The notes below the pieces were generated by a model. It saw only the letters and a program-made list of their open reading frames with translations. It did not search any database and was not told where the DNA came from. Both the position numbers and the translations under genes were made by a program. 64,000 nt of DNA, taken from the NCBI RefSeq assembly GCF_018402695.1, contig NZ_JAGYIM010000024.1, positions 310,001-374,000 on the forward strand, given 5' to 3'. Origin of the DNA: Arsukibacterium sp. (GTDB lineage: Bacteria > Pseudomonadota > Gammaproteobacteria > Enterobacterales > Alteromonadaceae). Below are positions 42,421 through 51,342 of this stretch, piece after piece; the stretch's first letter is position 1, and each line of letters starts with the position of its first letter.

Positions 42421-43685
42421 TATTGATCCTCTGCTAATCTGAGTCCGCTAAACTGCCAGCGTTGATGGGGGTAAAAAAAGTTGCGGTAACTGCTACGGAG
42501 TTGTTGTTGCGCCGTAGCACAGGAGCCGCCACGCAACACAAACTGGTTGGCCATAAATTTACCATTGTATTCAGCCAGCTCGCCCTGCGCGGGTGTAAAA
42601 CCCGGGTAAGGTGCATAAGGGCTTTGGGTCCACTCCCAGACATCACCAAACAGCTTCTGCAAGCCCGGTTGGTTGTGACATGAGGTTGGCTGCCAGATAT
42701 GTTGCTCAAGCAAATTAGCATCTGCCATAGCGGCTGGCTGCGCTGCGGCTATCACTTCCCATTCCTGCTCGCGGGGCAGGCGTTTGCCAGCCCAGCGGGC
42801 ATAAGCATCCGCTTCGTAGTAGCTGATATGGCAAACCGGCGCAGCCGGATTAACAGGCTGCTCGCCCTGCAGAGTGAAGCTAAGCCATTGTTGTTGCTGT
42901 TGCCGCCAGTACAGGGGGGCCTGCCAATTTTGCTGCTGGCAACAATGCCAGCCATCAGATAGCCACAATAAGGGGTTTTGATAACCGCCATCGTCAATAA
43001 ATTGTTGCCATTCGCCATTAGTTACCGGCCGGCTGGCCAGTTTAAAAGGTTGCAGATAAAAGCTGTGCCGGGGTTTTTCGTTATCATAACTAAAACCTGT
43101 TGCGGGAGCGCCTATTTGCAGCAGACCGCCGTCGTGGCTTAGCATCTGTGGGGCGGATGGTTGGGTGTTGCCAGGTTTAGCTATTTGCTGCTGCATGGCC
43201 GGCGCCAACGGGTTAGCCGATAACAAATGCAATAAATCGGTAAGCATCAGTTCCTGATGCTGCATCTCATGCTGCAAACCAATTGTCAGTAACTCTGCTA
43301 CTTGGGGGAGCTGGCGCTGCAGTAATGCAACCATATGCTGCTCAATATGCTGCCGGTAAGCCAGGATATCCTGCAGCGGCGGCCGGGTTAACAAACCGCG
43401 GGCAGGGCGGGCATGGCGCGGACCAATGGCATCATAGTAAGAGTTAAACAGATAGGGATAATCGTCATTGTATAAGGAATAGTTTTCGCAAAAAGGTTGC
43501 AGCATAAAATGTTCGAAAAACCAGCTGGTATGGGCCAGATGCCATTTCAGCGGGCTGGCATCAGGCATCGATTGCACCACCATATCTTCAGCTGATAAGC
43601 CTTCGGTCAGGGCTAACGTCTGGCGGCGCACCTGCTGAAAGCGATTGATAGCATCCTGTGCGCTACTGCTGCTGTTAAAGTCCAT
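42420..43685 (-). CDS. egtB: Hercynine oxygenase / sulfoxide synthase EgtB
   Basis: A 421-residue protein. Residues about 10-160 form a DinB-like helical domain carrying iron ligands in WHLAHTSWFFEHF (H52) and GLQHEMQHQE (H139, H143). Residues about 185-420 form the FGE-sulfatase (C-type lectin-like) domain, with ISYYEADAYARWAGKRLPREQEWE and GDVWEWTQSPYAPYPGF, ending LRGGSCATAQQQLRSSYRNFFYPHQRWQFSGLRLA. EgtB joins hercynine to cysteine or gamma-glutamylcysteine with oxygen. No EgtC or EgtE gene is beside it, so the sulfur donor and the lyase are not fixed. Separated by 179 bases from the divergent rlmC. Confidence 0.94.
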   Translation of the reverse strand: MDFNSSSSAQDAINRFQQVRRQTLALTEGLSAEDMVVQSMPDASPLKWHLAHTSWFFEHFMLQPFCENYSLYNDDYPYLFNSYYDAIGPRHARPARGLLTRPPLQDILAYRQHIEQHMVALLQRQLPQVAELLTIGLQHEMQHQELMLTDLLHLLSANPLAPAMQQQIAKPGNTQPSAPQMLSHDGGLLQIGAPATGFSYDNEKPRHSFYLQPFKLASRPVTNGEWQQFIDDGGYQNPLLWLSDGWHCCQQQNWQAPLYWRQQQQQWLSFTLQGEQPVNPAAPVCHISYYEADAYARWAGKRLPREQEWEVIAAAQPAAMADANLLEQHIWQPTSCHNQPGLQKLFGDVWEWTQSPYAPYPGFTPAQGELAEYNGKFMANQFVLRGGSCATAQQQLRSSYRNFFYPHQRWQFSGLRLAEDQ

Positions 43686-43823
43686 TTTACTCCTCTTAAC
43701 TAACGGCCATTTATCAGTTTAGCAGGCATATTGTGTTAATGCAGGGTTGCAATTCGTTTTGGCATTATTTGGCAGGTTTATTTCAAAATGATGAACAGGT
43801 AGAATAATCGACAGGCATCCTCT

Positions 43824-43857
43824 GTCGACCAGCAAAGTGCGTCGACCAGTAAAGTGA
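43824..43857 (+). repeat. 17-base tandem duplication in the rlmC leader
   Basis: GTCGACCAGCAAAGTGC (43824-43840) is followed at once by GTCGACCAGTAAAGTGA (43841-43857), two mismatches in 17. It ends 7 bases before the rlmC start codon and covers the ribosome-binding zone. Each unit contains the palindrome GTCGAC. Confidence 0.7.
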
Positions 43858-43864
43858 ATAATAC

Positions 43865-45007
43865 ATGCATTGCCATCATTTTCAGGCTAAACGCTGTCAA
43901 TCCTGCCAGTGGCTGGCAAAACCCTACCCACAGCAACTGGCTGAAAAACAGCAGCAGCTGGCGGCGTTATTAGCTGATTTCCAGCCTGAGAACATGCTCG
44001 CACCGGTGGCAAGTGTTGAACAAGGCTTTCGTTATAAAGCAAAAATGGTGGTGCTCGGCACCGTTGATGAGCCAAGCCTGGGCATAGTTAATGTGCAGGG
44101 CGACCAGGTAGATTTAGCCGATTGCCCGTTATATCCAGCCAGCTTTGCGCCGGTATTTGCGCTGTGCAAGGCTTTTATCCGCCGCGCAAACCTCACCCCT
44201 TATGATATTAGCCGCCGCCGCGGTGAGCTGAAGTATATTTTGCTTAGCCAAAGCCTGCACAGTGGCCGTTTTATGTTGCGTTTTGTGCTGCGATCAAAAA
44301 ATTGCCTGGCCTCTGTAACCAAACATTTAGCCTGGCTAGAGCAGCAATGGCTCGAACTTGAACTCTGCTCAGTCAATATACAGCCGGCAGCGGCTGCGAT
44401 TCTGGAAGGTCCGGAAGAAATTGTGCTAACAGAGCAAACTGTGCTGGCCGAGCAACTGAATCAGGTGCCACTGTACCTGCAGCCGCAAAGTTTTTTTCAA
44501 ACCCAACCGGTAATGGCAGCCAGTTTGTATCAGACTGCCGCCAACTGGGCGGCTGAGCTACAGCAGCAGGGCCTGTTCGGCCAAATATGGGATCTGTTTT
44601 GCGGGGTCGGTGGCTTTGGTTTGCATCTGGTTAAACCCGGTCAAACATTAGTGGGAATTGAAATTGCCCCGGCGGCGATAGCCAGTGCCCAGCGTTCAGC
44701 TGCTGAGCTGGGCCTGACAGATGTCAGCTTTCAGGCACTGGACGCCAGTGCTTTTGCCAATGCCGCTGCCAGAGCGCCTGACTTGCTGGTTGTTAATCCA
44801 CCAAGGCGTGGCTTAGGTGTAACTTTATGTGATGATATCGAACGGTTGGCGCCAACCTGGCTGCTGTATTCCAGTTGTAATGCAATAAGCCTGGCAGCAG
44901 ATTTAGCCAGGCTTAAACATTACAAATTACTGAACGTACAGCTGTTTGATATGTTTGCCCACAGTAGCCATTATGAAGTGCTGACATTACTCCAAAAAAC
45001 AGCTTAA
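43865..45007 (+). CDS. rlmC: 23S rRNA m5U747 methyltransferase RlmC
   Basis: A 380-residue protein that aligns from its first residue with Escherichia coli RlmC: no TRAM domain, an N-terminal iron-sulfur cluster set (C3, C11, C14 in MHCHHFQAKRCQSCQW plus the cysteine of LADCPLYP), EQGFRYKAKMVVLG, then the Rossmann methyltransferase with IWDLFCGVGGFGLHL, VVNPPRRGLG and the nucleophile in LLYSSCNAISLAADL. It methylates U747 of 23S rRNA using SAM. The 3' end overlaps the convergent small gene by four bases. Confidence 0.96.
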   Translation: MHCHHFQAKRCQSCQWLAKPYPQQLAEKQQQLAALLADFQPENMLAPVASVEQGFRYKAKMVVLGTVDEPSLGIVNVQGDQVDLADCPLYPASFAPVFALCKAFIRRANLTPYDISRRRGELKYILLSQSLHSGRFMLRFVLRSKNCLASVTKHLAWLEQQWLELELCSVNIQPAAAAILEGPEEIVLTEQTVLAEQLNQVPLYLQPQSFFQTQPVMAASLYQTAANWAAELQQQGLFGQIWDLFCGVGGFGLHLVKPGQTLVGIEIAPAAIASAQRSAAELGLTDVSFQALDASAFANAAARAPDLLVVNPPRRGLGVTLCDDIERLAPTWLLYSSCNAISLAADLARLKHYKLLNVQLFDMFAHSSHYEVLTLLQKTA

Positions 45008-45315
45008 CGCTTACCTTCCAGAATGCGGACGATTTCCCTGCTGTGTTCAAATAGTTCAATGACCGTGCCTTCGATCTGCACGGTAATAATGCCATCAGCA
45101 TTAGGTTTTTTCAGTACTGTGCTACGACGATAGTAATCGTCAGTCAAAAACTGCCCGGCGGAAAGTTTTTTCTGCCAACCCGGAGGCAGTGGTTTGCCAC
45201 TCTCTACTTTTTTAGCAAGACCTGGCGGCAATGATTTATCGTGCTCTGGTTTAGCCATAACAGGCTGGCTTAACACTAATGCCAAACTGCAAACAACATA
45301 AATAGTACATTTCAT
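45004..45315 (-). CDS. CigR/RcnB-like small periplasmic protein
   Basis: A 103-residue exported protein with signal peptide (VVCSLALVLSQPVMA). The mature N-terminus repeats the motif LPPGLAKKVESGKPLPPGWQKKL, typical of CigR/RcnB-type proteins, and the C-terminus GIITVQIEGTVIELFEHSREIVRILEG is the companion beta segment. RcnB is linked to Ni/Co homeostasis and CigR to virulence regulation, but no metal motif is visible here and function is open. AGGAG precedes the ATG. It is divergent from the mutasome operon. Confidence 0.75.
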   Translation of the reverse strand: MKCTIYVVCSLALVLSQPVMAKPEHDKSLPPGLAKKVESGKPLPPGWQKKLSAGQFLTDDYYRRSTVLKKPNADGIITVQIEGTVIELFEHSREIVRILEGKR

Positions 45316-45420
45316 GGTGACACTCCTAAAAGGCTGTGGGTAGGTTTTAGCCCCCCTGAGCTTAATGCCAGCTTAATTCTCTGACATATCATATTTGCAT
45401 CCGCGATCTCTTTAGTTATA

Positions 45421-45436
45421 CTGTATTAATATACAG
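45421..45436. promoter_or_regulatory. LexA-binding SOS box
   Basis: CTGTATTAATATACAG fits the gammaproteobacterial LexA consensus CTG-N10-CAG exactly and is extended to TACTG...CAGTA. It lies 18 bases before the imuA start codon, so LexA would cover the promoter of imuA-imuB-dnaE2. Confidence 0.92.
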
Positions 45437-45453
45437 TATTTCGATGGTGGTTT

Positions 45454-46197
45454 ATGTCAGCGTTATTAGATCAGCTTGCCCGGCGCCAGTTGGTATGGCA
45501 TGGCGATAGTCAACAGCTGGCTTATCAGGCGGTGAGTTCCGGTTACCCGGAGCTGGATCAACAGTTAGCGGGTGGCTTGCCGCTAACGGGTCTGATTGAT
45601 ATGCAAAGCGAGGCCGGCATTGGTGAGTTGCGTCTGTTATTACCCTATTTATTGCAACAACAGCAGCAGTCGCAGCGTTTACTGGTGTTTATTGCGCCGC
45701 CGGCAGAGCTTAGCGCTGATATGCTGGCAGGGGCCGGGCTTGATCTGAGCCAACTGTTAATTGTAACCCCGGCACCTGAACGTAGCGCCTCAAAACCGGC
45801 TGGCTATAATACCAAAGCTACCCAACGTAGGGCCGCCAAAAAATTAACGCCAAAGCAAGAGGCGTTATGGGCCGCGGAGCAATGCCTGCAAAGTGGCTGT
45901 TGTGCTTGTGTGTTGCTGTGGCCTGCTGCCATTAGTTTAGCCCAGGCCCGGCGTCTGCAACTGGCAGCAGAGCAGGGCGCAGCCAGTATGGTGTTGTTCA
46001 GAAACCTTAGCCAAACGTTAAGTTTACCGGTTAATTTAAGCCTCAGTTTACAAGCTGATCGGCATGGGCTGCAGATCACCGTGCTGAAACGCAAAGGCAG
46101 CTGGCCGGCTGCTCCGTTTTTAGTTGATATGCAACGCCGCTGGCCGGCACTGTGTTTAGCCGATGCGGCTGCCGAGCCAATGCGCCAGGCAGGTTAA
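45454..46197 (+). CDS. imuA: ImuA, RecA/SulA-like SOS mutasome component
   Basis: A 247-residue protein of the SulA/ImuA type. VSSGYPELDQQLAGGLPLTGLIDMQSEAGIGELRLLLPYLLQQQQ resembles the RecA nucleotide-binding entry but lacks a usable Walker A lysine. The basic middle (KATQRRAAKKLTPKQEALWAAE) and ITVLKRKGSWPAAPFLVD follow. ImuA interacts with ImuB in DNA damage-induced mutagenesis. GGTGG precedes the ATG and a LexA box is 18 bases upstream. The downstream imuB starts two bases after its stop. Confidence 0.9.
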   Translation: MSALLDQLARRQLVWHGDSQQLAYQAVSSGYPELDQQLAGGLPLTGLIDMQSEAGIGELRLLLPYLLQQQQQSQRLLVFIAPPAELSADMLAGAGLDLSQLLIVTPAPERSASKPAGYNTKATQRRAAKKLTPKQEALWAAEQCLQSGCCACVLLWPAAISLAQARRLQLAAEQGAASMVLFRNLSQTLSLPVNLSLSLQADRHGLQITVLKRKGSWPAAPFLVDMQRRWPALCLADAAAEPMRQAG

Positions 46198-46198
46198 G

Positions 46199-47617
46199 AT
46201 GGCCCTGTTTTTATACTTACATTTTCCGGCGCTGCAGTTGGATCATCTGCAGCAGTCTGCTGAAAACAGCCCGCAGTTACCGATTGCCCTGGTGGATCAG
46301 CAGCATCAGCTCATGCAGTTAAATCAGCTTGCGCTTAATGCTGGCCTGAAACTACAAATGGGCCTGGCCAGTGCCGCGGCGCTGTGTCCGGATTTGCAGC
46401 TGCTGCCTTACCGGCCCGCCCAGCAACTTAAGGTTCTGAACAACGTCGCGCAGCAGTTGTACCAGCTAAGCAGTGATATTGCGCTCGACCCGCCGGCTGG
46501 GTTGTTTTTGCGCCTGGATGGGATGCTGCAGCTTTATCGCGGTCTTCGTCCATACTGGCAGCAGTTAAGTGCGAAACTAAATAAGCTTAACTATCGATAC
46601 CTGTATAGCTGTGGTGCCACCCCTTATGCGGCCAAATGCCTGGCAAAGCAGCAGGCGGCGTTAATCAGCAGCGATACTAAGCAGTTAAGCGCCGCGTTAC
46701 ATGCCAGTCCGCTACATGCAACAGAGCTGGCTGAGCCATTGCAACAGCAAATGGCCAGGCTAGGTATTGATACTCTGGGCCAGTTGCTGGCCATAGCGCC
46801 GGGCGAGCTGGCGCGGCGCTTTGACAGCCAGCTGCTAAGTTACCTGGGCCGGCTACGTGGTGACTATTATCATGCCCTGGACTATCTGCAGCCAGAACCC
46901 GGCTTTAGCCGTTACCTTGAACTATTGTATGACATCAGTGACAGCACAGTACTGGTAAGGCCGTTAGAGAAATTGTTACAGCAACTGGAGCAGCAGCTGG
47001 GCCGCGCTAACTGTCAGTGCCATCAGTTGTTGCTTACCCTGTTTTTTCGCGATAACCCGCCATTGCAGTTGTGTATTGGCTCGGCTCAGGGCGAGTATAA
47101 AGCCGCTGCCTGGTTAGAGCTATGTCAGCTGCAACTGCAAAACCTGCCTTTGCCTGAACCGGTGTATGGTTTGCAACTGGATGTTAACCGTTTTGCCGGC
47201 CAGCAGCGGCCGACAGAGGGGCTGTTTCAACAGCAGCATGCCAGGATGTCGGCTTTACAGTTATTGTCGATATTACAGGCGCGCTTAGGCAGCGCCGCGG
47301 TAAGCGGCTTAACTATACAAAACCAGCATTTACCCGAGCAGGCCAGTCAGCGTAGTTTGCCACTGGTGAAAGGTGATTCAGCCAAAGGCCAGGCTGCACC
47401 CGCGGCGTTCGCACTGCGACCGGCATTTTTATTATCTAACCCGCAGCCGCTGACTGAGCCGGTCACTATCAGCCAGGGGCCGGAGCGTATATGCGCCGAC
47501 GGCTGGCAGCTGGCAGCGCAGCGCGATTATTATATTGGCCGTAACCGGCAGGGCCAGTGGCTATGGTTGTATCGCAATGCCCGCCAGCAATGGTTTGTCC
47601 ATGGCTGGTTTAGCTAA
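46199..47617 (+). CDS. imuB: ImuB, Y-family polymerase-like mutasome hub
   Basis: A 472-residue Y-family DNA polymerase homologue. The N-terminus FLYLHFPALQLDHLQQ replaces the catalytic D-x-D with non-acidic residues (LHFPA), as expected for inactive ImuB. LAKQQAALISSDTKQL and LGIDTLGQLLAIAPGELARRFDSQLLSYLGRLRG give the helix-hairpin-helix region. ImuB bridges DnaE2, ImuA and the beta clamp. ATG 46199 directly follows the imuA stop (TAAGATG); an upstream in-frame ATG at 46163 lies in imuA and is less likely. The C-terminal tail (WLWLYRNARQQWFVHGWF) is conserved. Confidence 0.92.
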   Translation: MALFLYLHFPALQLDHLQQSAENSPQLPIALVDQQHQLMQLNQLALNAGLKLQMGLASAAALCPDLQLLPYRPAQQLKVLNNVAQQLYQLSSDIALDPPAGLFLRLDGMLQLYRGLRPYWQQLSAKLNKLNYRYLYSCGATPYAAKCLAKQQAALISSDTKQLSAALHASPLHATELAEPLQQQMARLGIDTLGQLLAIAPGELARRFDSQLLSYLGRLRGDYYHALDYLQPEPGFSRYLELLYDISDSTVLVRPLEKLLQQLEQQLGRANCQCHQLLLTLFFRDNPPLQLCIGSAQGEYKAAAWLELCQLQLQNLPLPEPVYGLQLDVNRFAGQQRPTEGLFQQQHARMSALQLLSILQARLGSAAVSGLTIQNQHLPEQASQRSLPLVKGDSAKGQAAPAAFALRPAFLLSNPQPLTEPVTISQGPERICADGWQLAAQRDYYIGRNRQGQWLWLYRNARQQWFVHGWFS

Positions 47618-47635
47618 GGGTTGGGGAAATTGGCC

Positions 47636-50600
47636 ATGGATTATGCTGAGCTATTTTGTCAAAGCCATTTTAGTTTTCTGCAGGGGGCGTCCAGTCCACA
47701 GGAACTGGTCACTCAGGCTGCAGCTTTGGGTTATCAGGCACTGGCTATTACAGATGAATGTTCGGTGGCCGGTGTCGTGCGGGCTTATCGCACTATTAAC
47801 GAGCAGCAACTGGCGCTGAAATTAATTATCGGCAGTGTTTTTGTGCTGGATAAGCTGCAGCTGGTGCTACTTTGCCCAGACAAAACGGCCTACAGTGAAT
47901 TGTGCCGGATAATTACCAATGCAAGGCGCCGCAGTAGCAAAGGCGAATATCAGTTAACCGAATGGGATTTAATGTCGGTTAAGCACTGTTTTATATTATG
48001 GCTGCCCAGTGGCGATCTGGAGAGTGATCATTACTGGGCGCAGTGGCTGCAAAAATATCATGCCGGGCGGCTATGGCTGGCGATGCGCCGGCAGTTAAGC
48101 CATAACGAACAGGCATTTACAGACTATTGTCAGCAGGTTGCCAGCCAATATCAGTTAACCCAGGTAAGCTGCGGTGCGGTATTAATGCACCGGCCAGAGC
48201 GGCTGGCTTTACAGCACTGTGTTAGTGCCATCAGAGCCGGCAAGCCGTTGCGGGAGCTGGGCCGTGAATTACTCAGCAATGCTGAGCGGGCACTGAGGCC
48301 CTTGCCCAAACTGGCGAAGTTATTTCCTCAAAGCTTACTGAACGAAAGCTGTGCCATAGCTGAGCGCTGCAGTTTTAACCTTAGTGAGCTGAAATATCAG
48401 TATCCGGCCGAGCTGGTACCAGCTGGGCAAACGGCCAGCAGTTATTTACGACAGTTAGTTATCCAGGGCAGTAAAATCCGTTTTAGCGACGGCGTGCCTG
48501 CCCGGGTGCAGGCATTAATTGAAAAAGAGCTGGCGCTGATAGCAGAGCTTAACTATGAGTATTTCTTTCTGACCATTTATGATCTGGTGCAGTTTGCTCA
48601 ACGCCGCCATATTTTGTATCAGGGTCGCGGCTCAGCAGCTAATTCAGTAGTGTGTTACTGCTTGCAGATTACCGCTGTTGATCCGCGGCAAATTCAGGTG
48701 TTGTTCGAACGGTTTTTGTCAAAAGAGCGCCAGGAGCCGCCCGATATCGATGTAGATTTTGAGCATGAACGCCGGGAAGAAGTTATCCAGTATTTGTATC
48801 AGAAATACGGCCGGGAGCGGGCGGCGCTGGCGGCCACTGTGATTAGTTACCGGTTTAAAAGTGCTTTACGTGATGTCGGTAAAGCCCTGGGTTTACCGGT
48901 TAGCCAGCTGGACTTTCTGATTAAGAATATACAGCGCCGTGATGCGACCAGCAGCTGGCAGCAACAACTGGGGGCGCTGGGGCTGGACAGTAACAGCCAG
49001 ACTACCCGGCAACTGGTGCAGTTAGTAGATGAACTGCGCGGTTTTCCACGCCATTTATCGCAGCATGTCGGTGGTTTTGTGATCTCCGAAGGGCCACTGT
49101 ATGAGCTGGTGCCGGTTGAAAACGCCGCCATGAGCGACAGAACCGTGATCCAGTGGGATAAAGACGATTTAGAAACGCTGGAACTGCTGAAAGTCGATGT
49201 GCTGGCGCTGGGCATGTTAACGGCTATTCGTAAGTGTTTTGAGCTGGTTCAGCAGCATTATCAGCGCTCGCTGAGTATCGCGGGTATCAATGCCCTGGGT
49301 GATGATCCGGCGGTGTTTCAGCTGATCCAACAGGCCGATACTGTGGGACTGTTTCAGATTGAATCACGGGCGCAAATGAGTATGTTACCGCGTTTAAAAC
49401 CCGCCTGTTATTACGATTTAGTGGTGCAAATTGCCATAGTGCGGCCGGGGCCTATTCAAGGCGATATGGTACACCCGTATTTAAAACGGCGGAATGGCAT
49501 TGAGCCGGTAAGCTATCCGTCAGCGGAAGTGGAGCAGGTGCTAAGCCGCACTATGGGGGTGCCGATCTTTCAGGAGCAGGTGATTGCGCTGGCTATGGTG
49601 GCGGCGGGTTTTAGCGGTGGCGAGGCCGACCAGTTGCGCCGGGCGATGGCCAGCTGGAAAAAAACCGGTGAACTGCTGCAGTTTAAAGACAAGCTGATTA
49701 ACGGCATGCAAAACCGGGGTTATCAGCTGGAATTTGCTGAACGCATATACCAGCAAATTTGTGGTTTTGGCGAGTACGGTTTTCCGGAGTCACACTCGGC
49801 CAGCTTTGCCGTACTGGCTTATGTATCGGCCTGGCTGAAGCATTATTATCCCCCAGCTTTTTATACGGCACTGCTCAATAGCCTGCCAATGGGCTTTTAC
49901 AGTCCGTCGCAACTGTTACAGGATGCCAAAAGGCATCAGGTAACGGTATTGCCGGTATGTGTAAATGGCTCAGTCTGGGATTATGCTTTACAACCTAATC
50001 AGCAAGATTATGCTATCCGCCTGGGGTTCAGACAGGTGAAGGGGCTAAGCGCGGCTGGGGCTGAGCTGTTAATACAACACCGCCCGGCGGCTGGCTACAG
50101 TTCGCTTAGCCAGTTACGCCAGGCTGGGCTTAACTGCAGTGATTTGCAGGCGCTGGCCAGCGCCAATGCGTTAGTCTCAATCAGTGGCGACCGTTACAAC
50201 AGCCGCTGGCAGTTGCTGGATAAGCAGCAGAGTTTACCGCTTTTCTGTGAGGGGCTAGCTGAAAAAAATAGTGATGAAGAAAATGATTTAGCCAGTGCTG
50301 CGGTGGCAGAGACGCCAGCGAAGTACCAGGGGGGGCTATTGCCAGCCCCTTCTGAGTTAGACGAGGTACTGGAAGACTATGCCGCCACCGGCCTAAGCTT
50401 ACAGCAACACCCGCTGGCGCTGCTGCGCCGGGCCGGTAAATTGCCACGCAGTACTTCAGTGGCAGGCCTTAGTGCCGTCCGACATAAAAGCCCGGTGCGG
50501 ATCAGCGGCCTGGTAACGTTGCGGCAAAGACCAGGCACTGCTGCGGGGGTGACCTTTTTATCCTTGGAAGATGAAACCGGCACCGCCAATGTGGTGGTAT

Positions 50601-50770
50601 GGCTGGCTACCGCTCAGGCTCAGCATAAAGCGTTTTTAACCGCAAAAATACTGCAGGTAGATGGTATTTTAGAGCGCGAAGGTGAGGTAACCCATGTTAT
50701 CGCCGGCCGCCTGACCGATTTAAGCAGCGAGTTAGCCGCTTTTGTCAGTAAGTCGCGGGATTTTCATTAG
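47636..50770 (+). CDS. dnaE2: Error-prone DNA polymerase DnaE2 (alpha subunit-like)
   Basis: A 1044-residue C-family polymerase. Residues 1 to about 220 form the PHP domain (SHFSFLQGASSPQELVTQAAALGYQALAITDECSVAG). The palm contains PPDIDVDFEHERREEV with catalytic D370 and D372, plus GRGSAANSVVCYCL. The beta-hairpin and helix-hairpin-helix regions follow, and an OB fold (VRISGLVTLRQRPGTAAGVTFLSLEDETG) lies near the end. It performs translesion synthesis in the SOS response with ImuA and ImuB. The chosen ATG follows GGGGA; an in-frame TTG at 47621 is less likely. Ends 70 bases before the next gene. Confidence 0.95.
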   Translation: MDYAELFCQSHFSFLQGASSPQELVTQAAALGYQALAITDECSVAGVVRAYRTINEQQLALKLIIGSVFVLDKLQLVLLCPDKTAYSELCRIITNARRRSSKGEYQLTEWDLMSVKHCFILWLPSGDLESDHYWAQWLQKYHAGRLWLAMRRQLSHNEQAFTDYCQQVASQYQLTQVSCGAVLMHRPERLALQHCVSAIRAGKPLRELGRELLSNAERALRPLPKLAKLFPQSLLNESCAIAERCSFNLSELKYQYPAELVPAGQTASSYLRQLVIQGSKIRFSDGVPARVQALIEKELALIAELNYEYFFLTIYDLVQFAQRRHILYQGRGSAANSVVCYCLQITAVDPRQIQVLFERFLSKERQEPPDIDVDFEHERREEVIQYLYQKYGRERAALAATVISYRFKSALRDVGKALGLPVSQLDFLIKNIQRRDATSSWQQQLGALGLDSNSQTTRQLVQLVDELRGFPRHLSQHVGGFVISEGPLYELVPVENAAMSDRTVIQWDKDDLETLELLKVDVLALGMLTAIRKCFELVQQHYQRSLSIAGINALGDDPAVFQLIQQADTVGLFQIESRAQMSMLPRLKPACYYDLVVQIAIVRPGPIQGDMVHPYLKRRNGIEPVSYPSAEVEQVLSRTMGVPIFQEQVIALAMVAAGFSGGEADQLRRAMASWKKTGELLQFKDKLINGMQNRGYQLEFAERIYQQICGFGEYGFPESHSASFAVLAYVSAWLKHYYPPAFYTALLNSLPMGFYSPSQLLQDAKRHQVTVLPVCVNGSVWDYALQPNQQDYAIRLGFRQVKGLSAAGAELLIQHRPAAGYSSLSQLRQAGLNCSDLQALASANALVSISGDRYNSRWQLLDKQQSLPLFCEGLAEKNSDEENDLASAAVAETPAKYQGGLLPAPSELDEVLEDYAATGLSLQQHPLALLRRAGKLPRSTSVAGLSAVRHKSPVRISGLVTLRQRPGTAAGVTFLSLEDETGTANVVVWLATAQAQHKAFLTAKILQVDGILEREGEVTHVIAGRLTDLSSELAAFVSKSRDFH

Positions 50771-50840
50771 CAGTATTATTAACTCAGTTTGATAATCTGC
50801 TACAGTGCCTGCGTTTTCAAACGAGGGTTAAAGCCTTACC

Positions 50841-51269
50841 ATGCTTTTCGGCTATTTTTCTTTATTTGCTACCGGCTTTATTGCTGCAACCTTACTGCCA
50901 GCATCGTCAGAGCTATTGTTGCTGGCATTGCAACAGCAAGGTTATGCTGTCTTTGGTTTATGGCTGGCAGCCACCAGTGGTAATACGCTGGGTTCTTGTG
51001 TTAACTGGTATCTGGGCAAACAGTTACTGCGTTATCAGCATAAACGCTGGTTTCCGGTTAGCCCGGCGCAGTTAGCCAAAGCTGAACTGCATTTTAACCG
51101 CTACGGCAGCTGGAGCTTGCTGCTGGCCTGGCTGCCCATAGTCGGTGATCCGCTAACCCTGGTAGCCGGTACCTTGCGGGTTCGCTTTGGGCTATTCTTA
51201 CTACTGGTAACGCTGGGTAAAGGAGCCCGCTATGGATTGTTGTTATTTGTGGCTCTGCAGCTTTGGTAA
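50841..51269 (+). CDS. yqaA: YqaA-type membrane protein (VTT/SNARE-associated family)
   Basis: A 142-residue membrane protein with four predicted helices, in the small YqaA branch of the VTT/DedA-like family. GYFSLFATGFIAATLLPASSELLLLAL, GNTLGSCVNWYLGKQLLR and the re-entrant FNRYGSWSLLLAWLPIVGDPLTLVAGTLRVRFGLFL with the conserved G-D-P-L-T are typical. The function is unknown; DedA relatives act in lipid carrier transport. It appears to be transcribed alone. Confidence 0.88.
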   Translation: MLFGYFSLFATGFIAATLLPASSELLLLALQQQGYAVFGLWLAATSGNTLGSCVNWYLGKQLLRYQHKRWFPVSPAQLAKAELHFNRYGSWSLLLAWLPIVGDPLTLVAGTLRVRFGLFLLLVTLGKGARYGLLLFVALQLW

Positions 51270-51342
51270 TTCGTTTTACTAATGGCTTTATAGGGCCAGA
51301 TCCGTCATCATTAGCACACTTTTTTATTTGCAGGAAATCATT

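Noticed and set aside
45421-45436. LexA control of the divergent CigR/RcnB-like gene
   Set aside because: The box lies about 105 bases from that start but only 18 from imuA, and nothing in the small protein suggests an SOS role.
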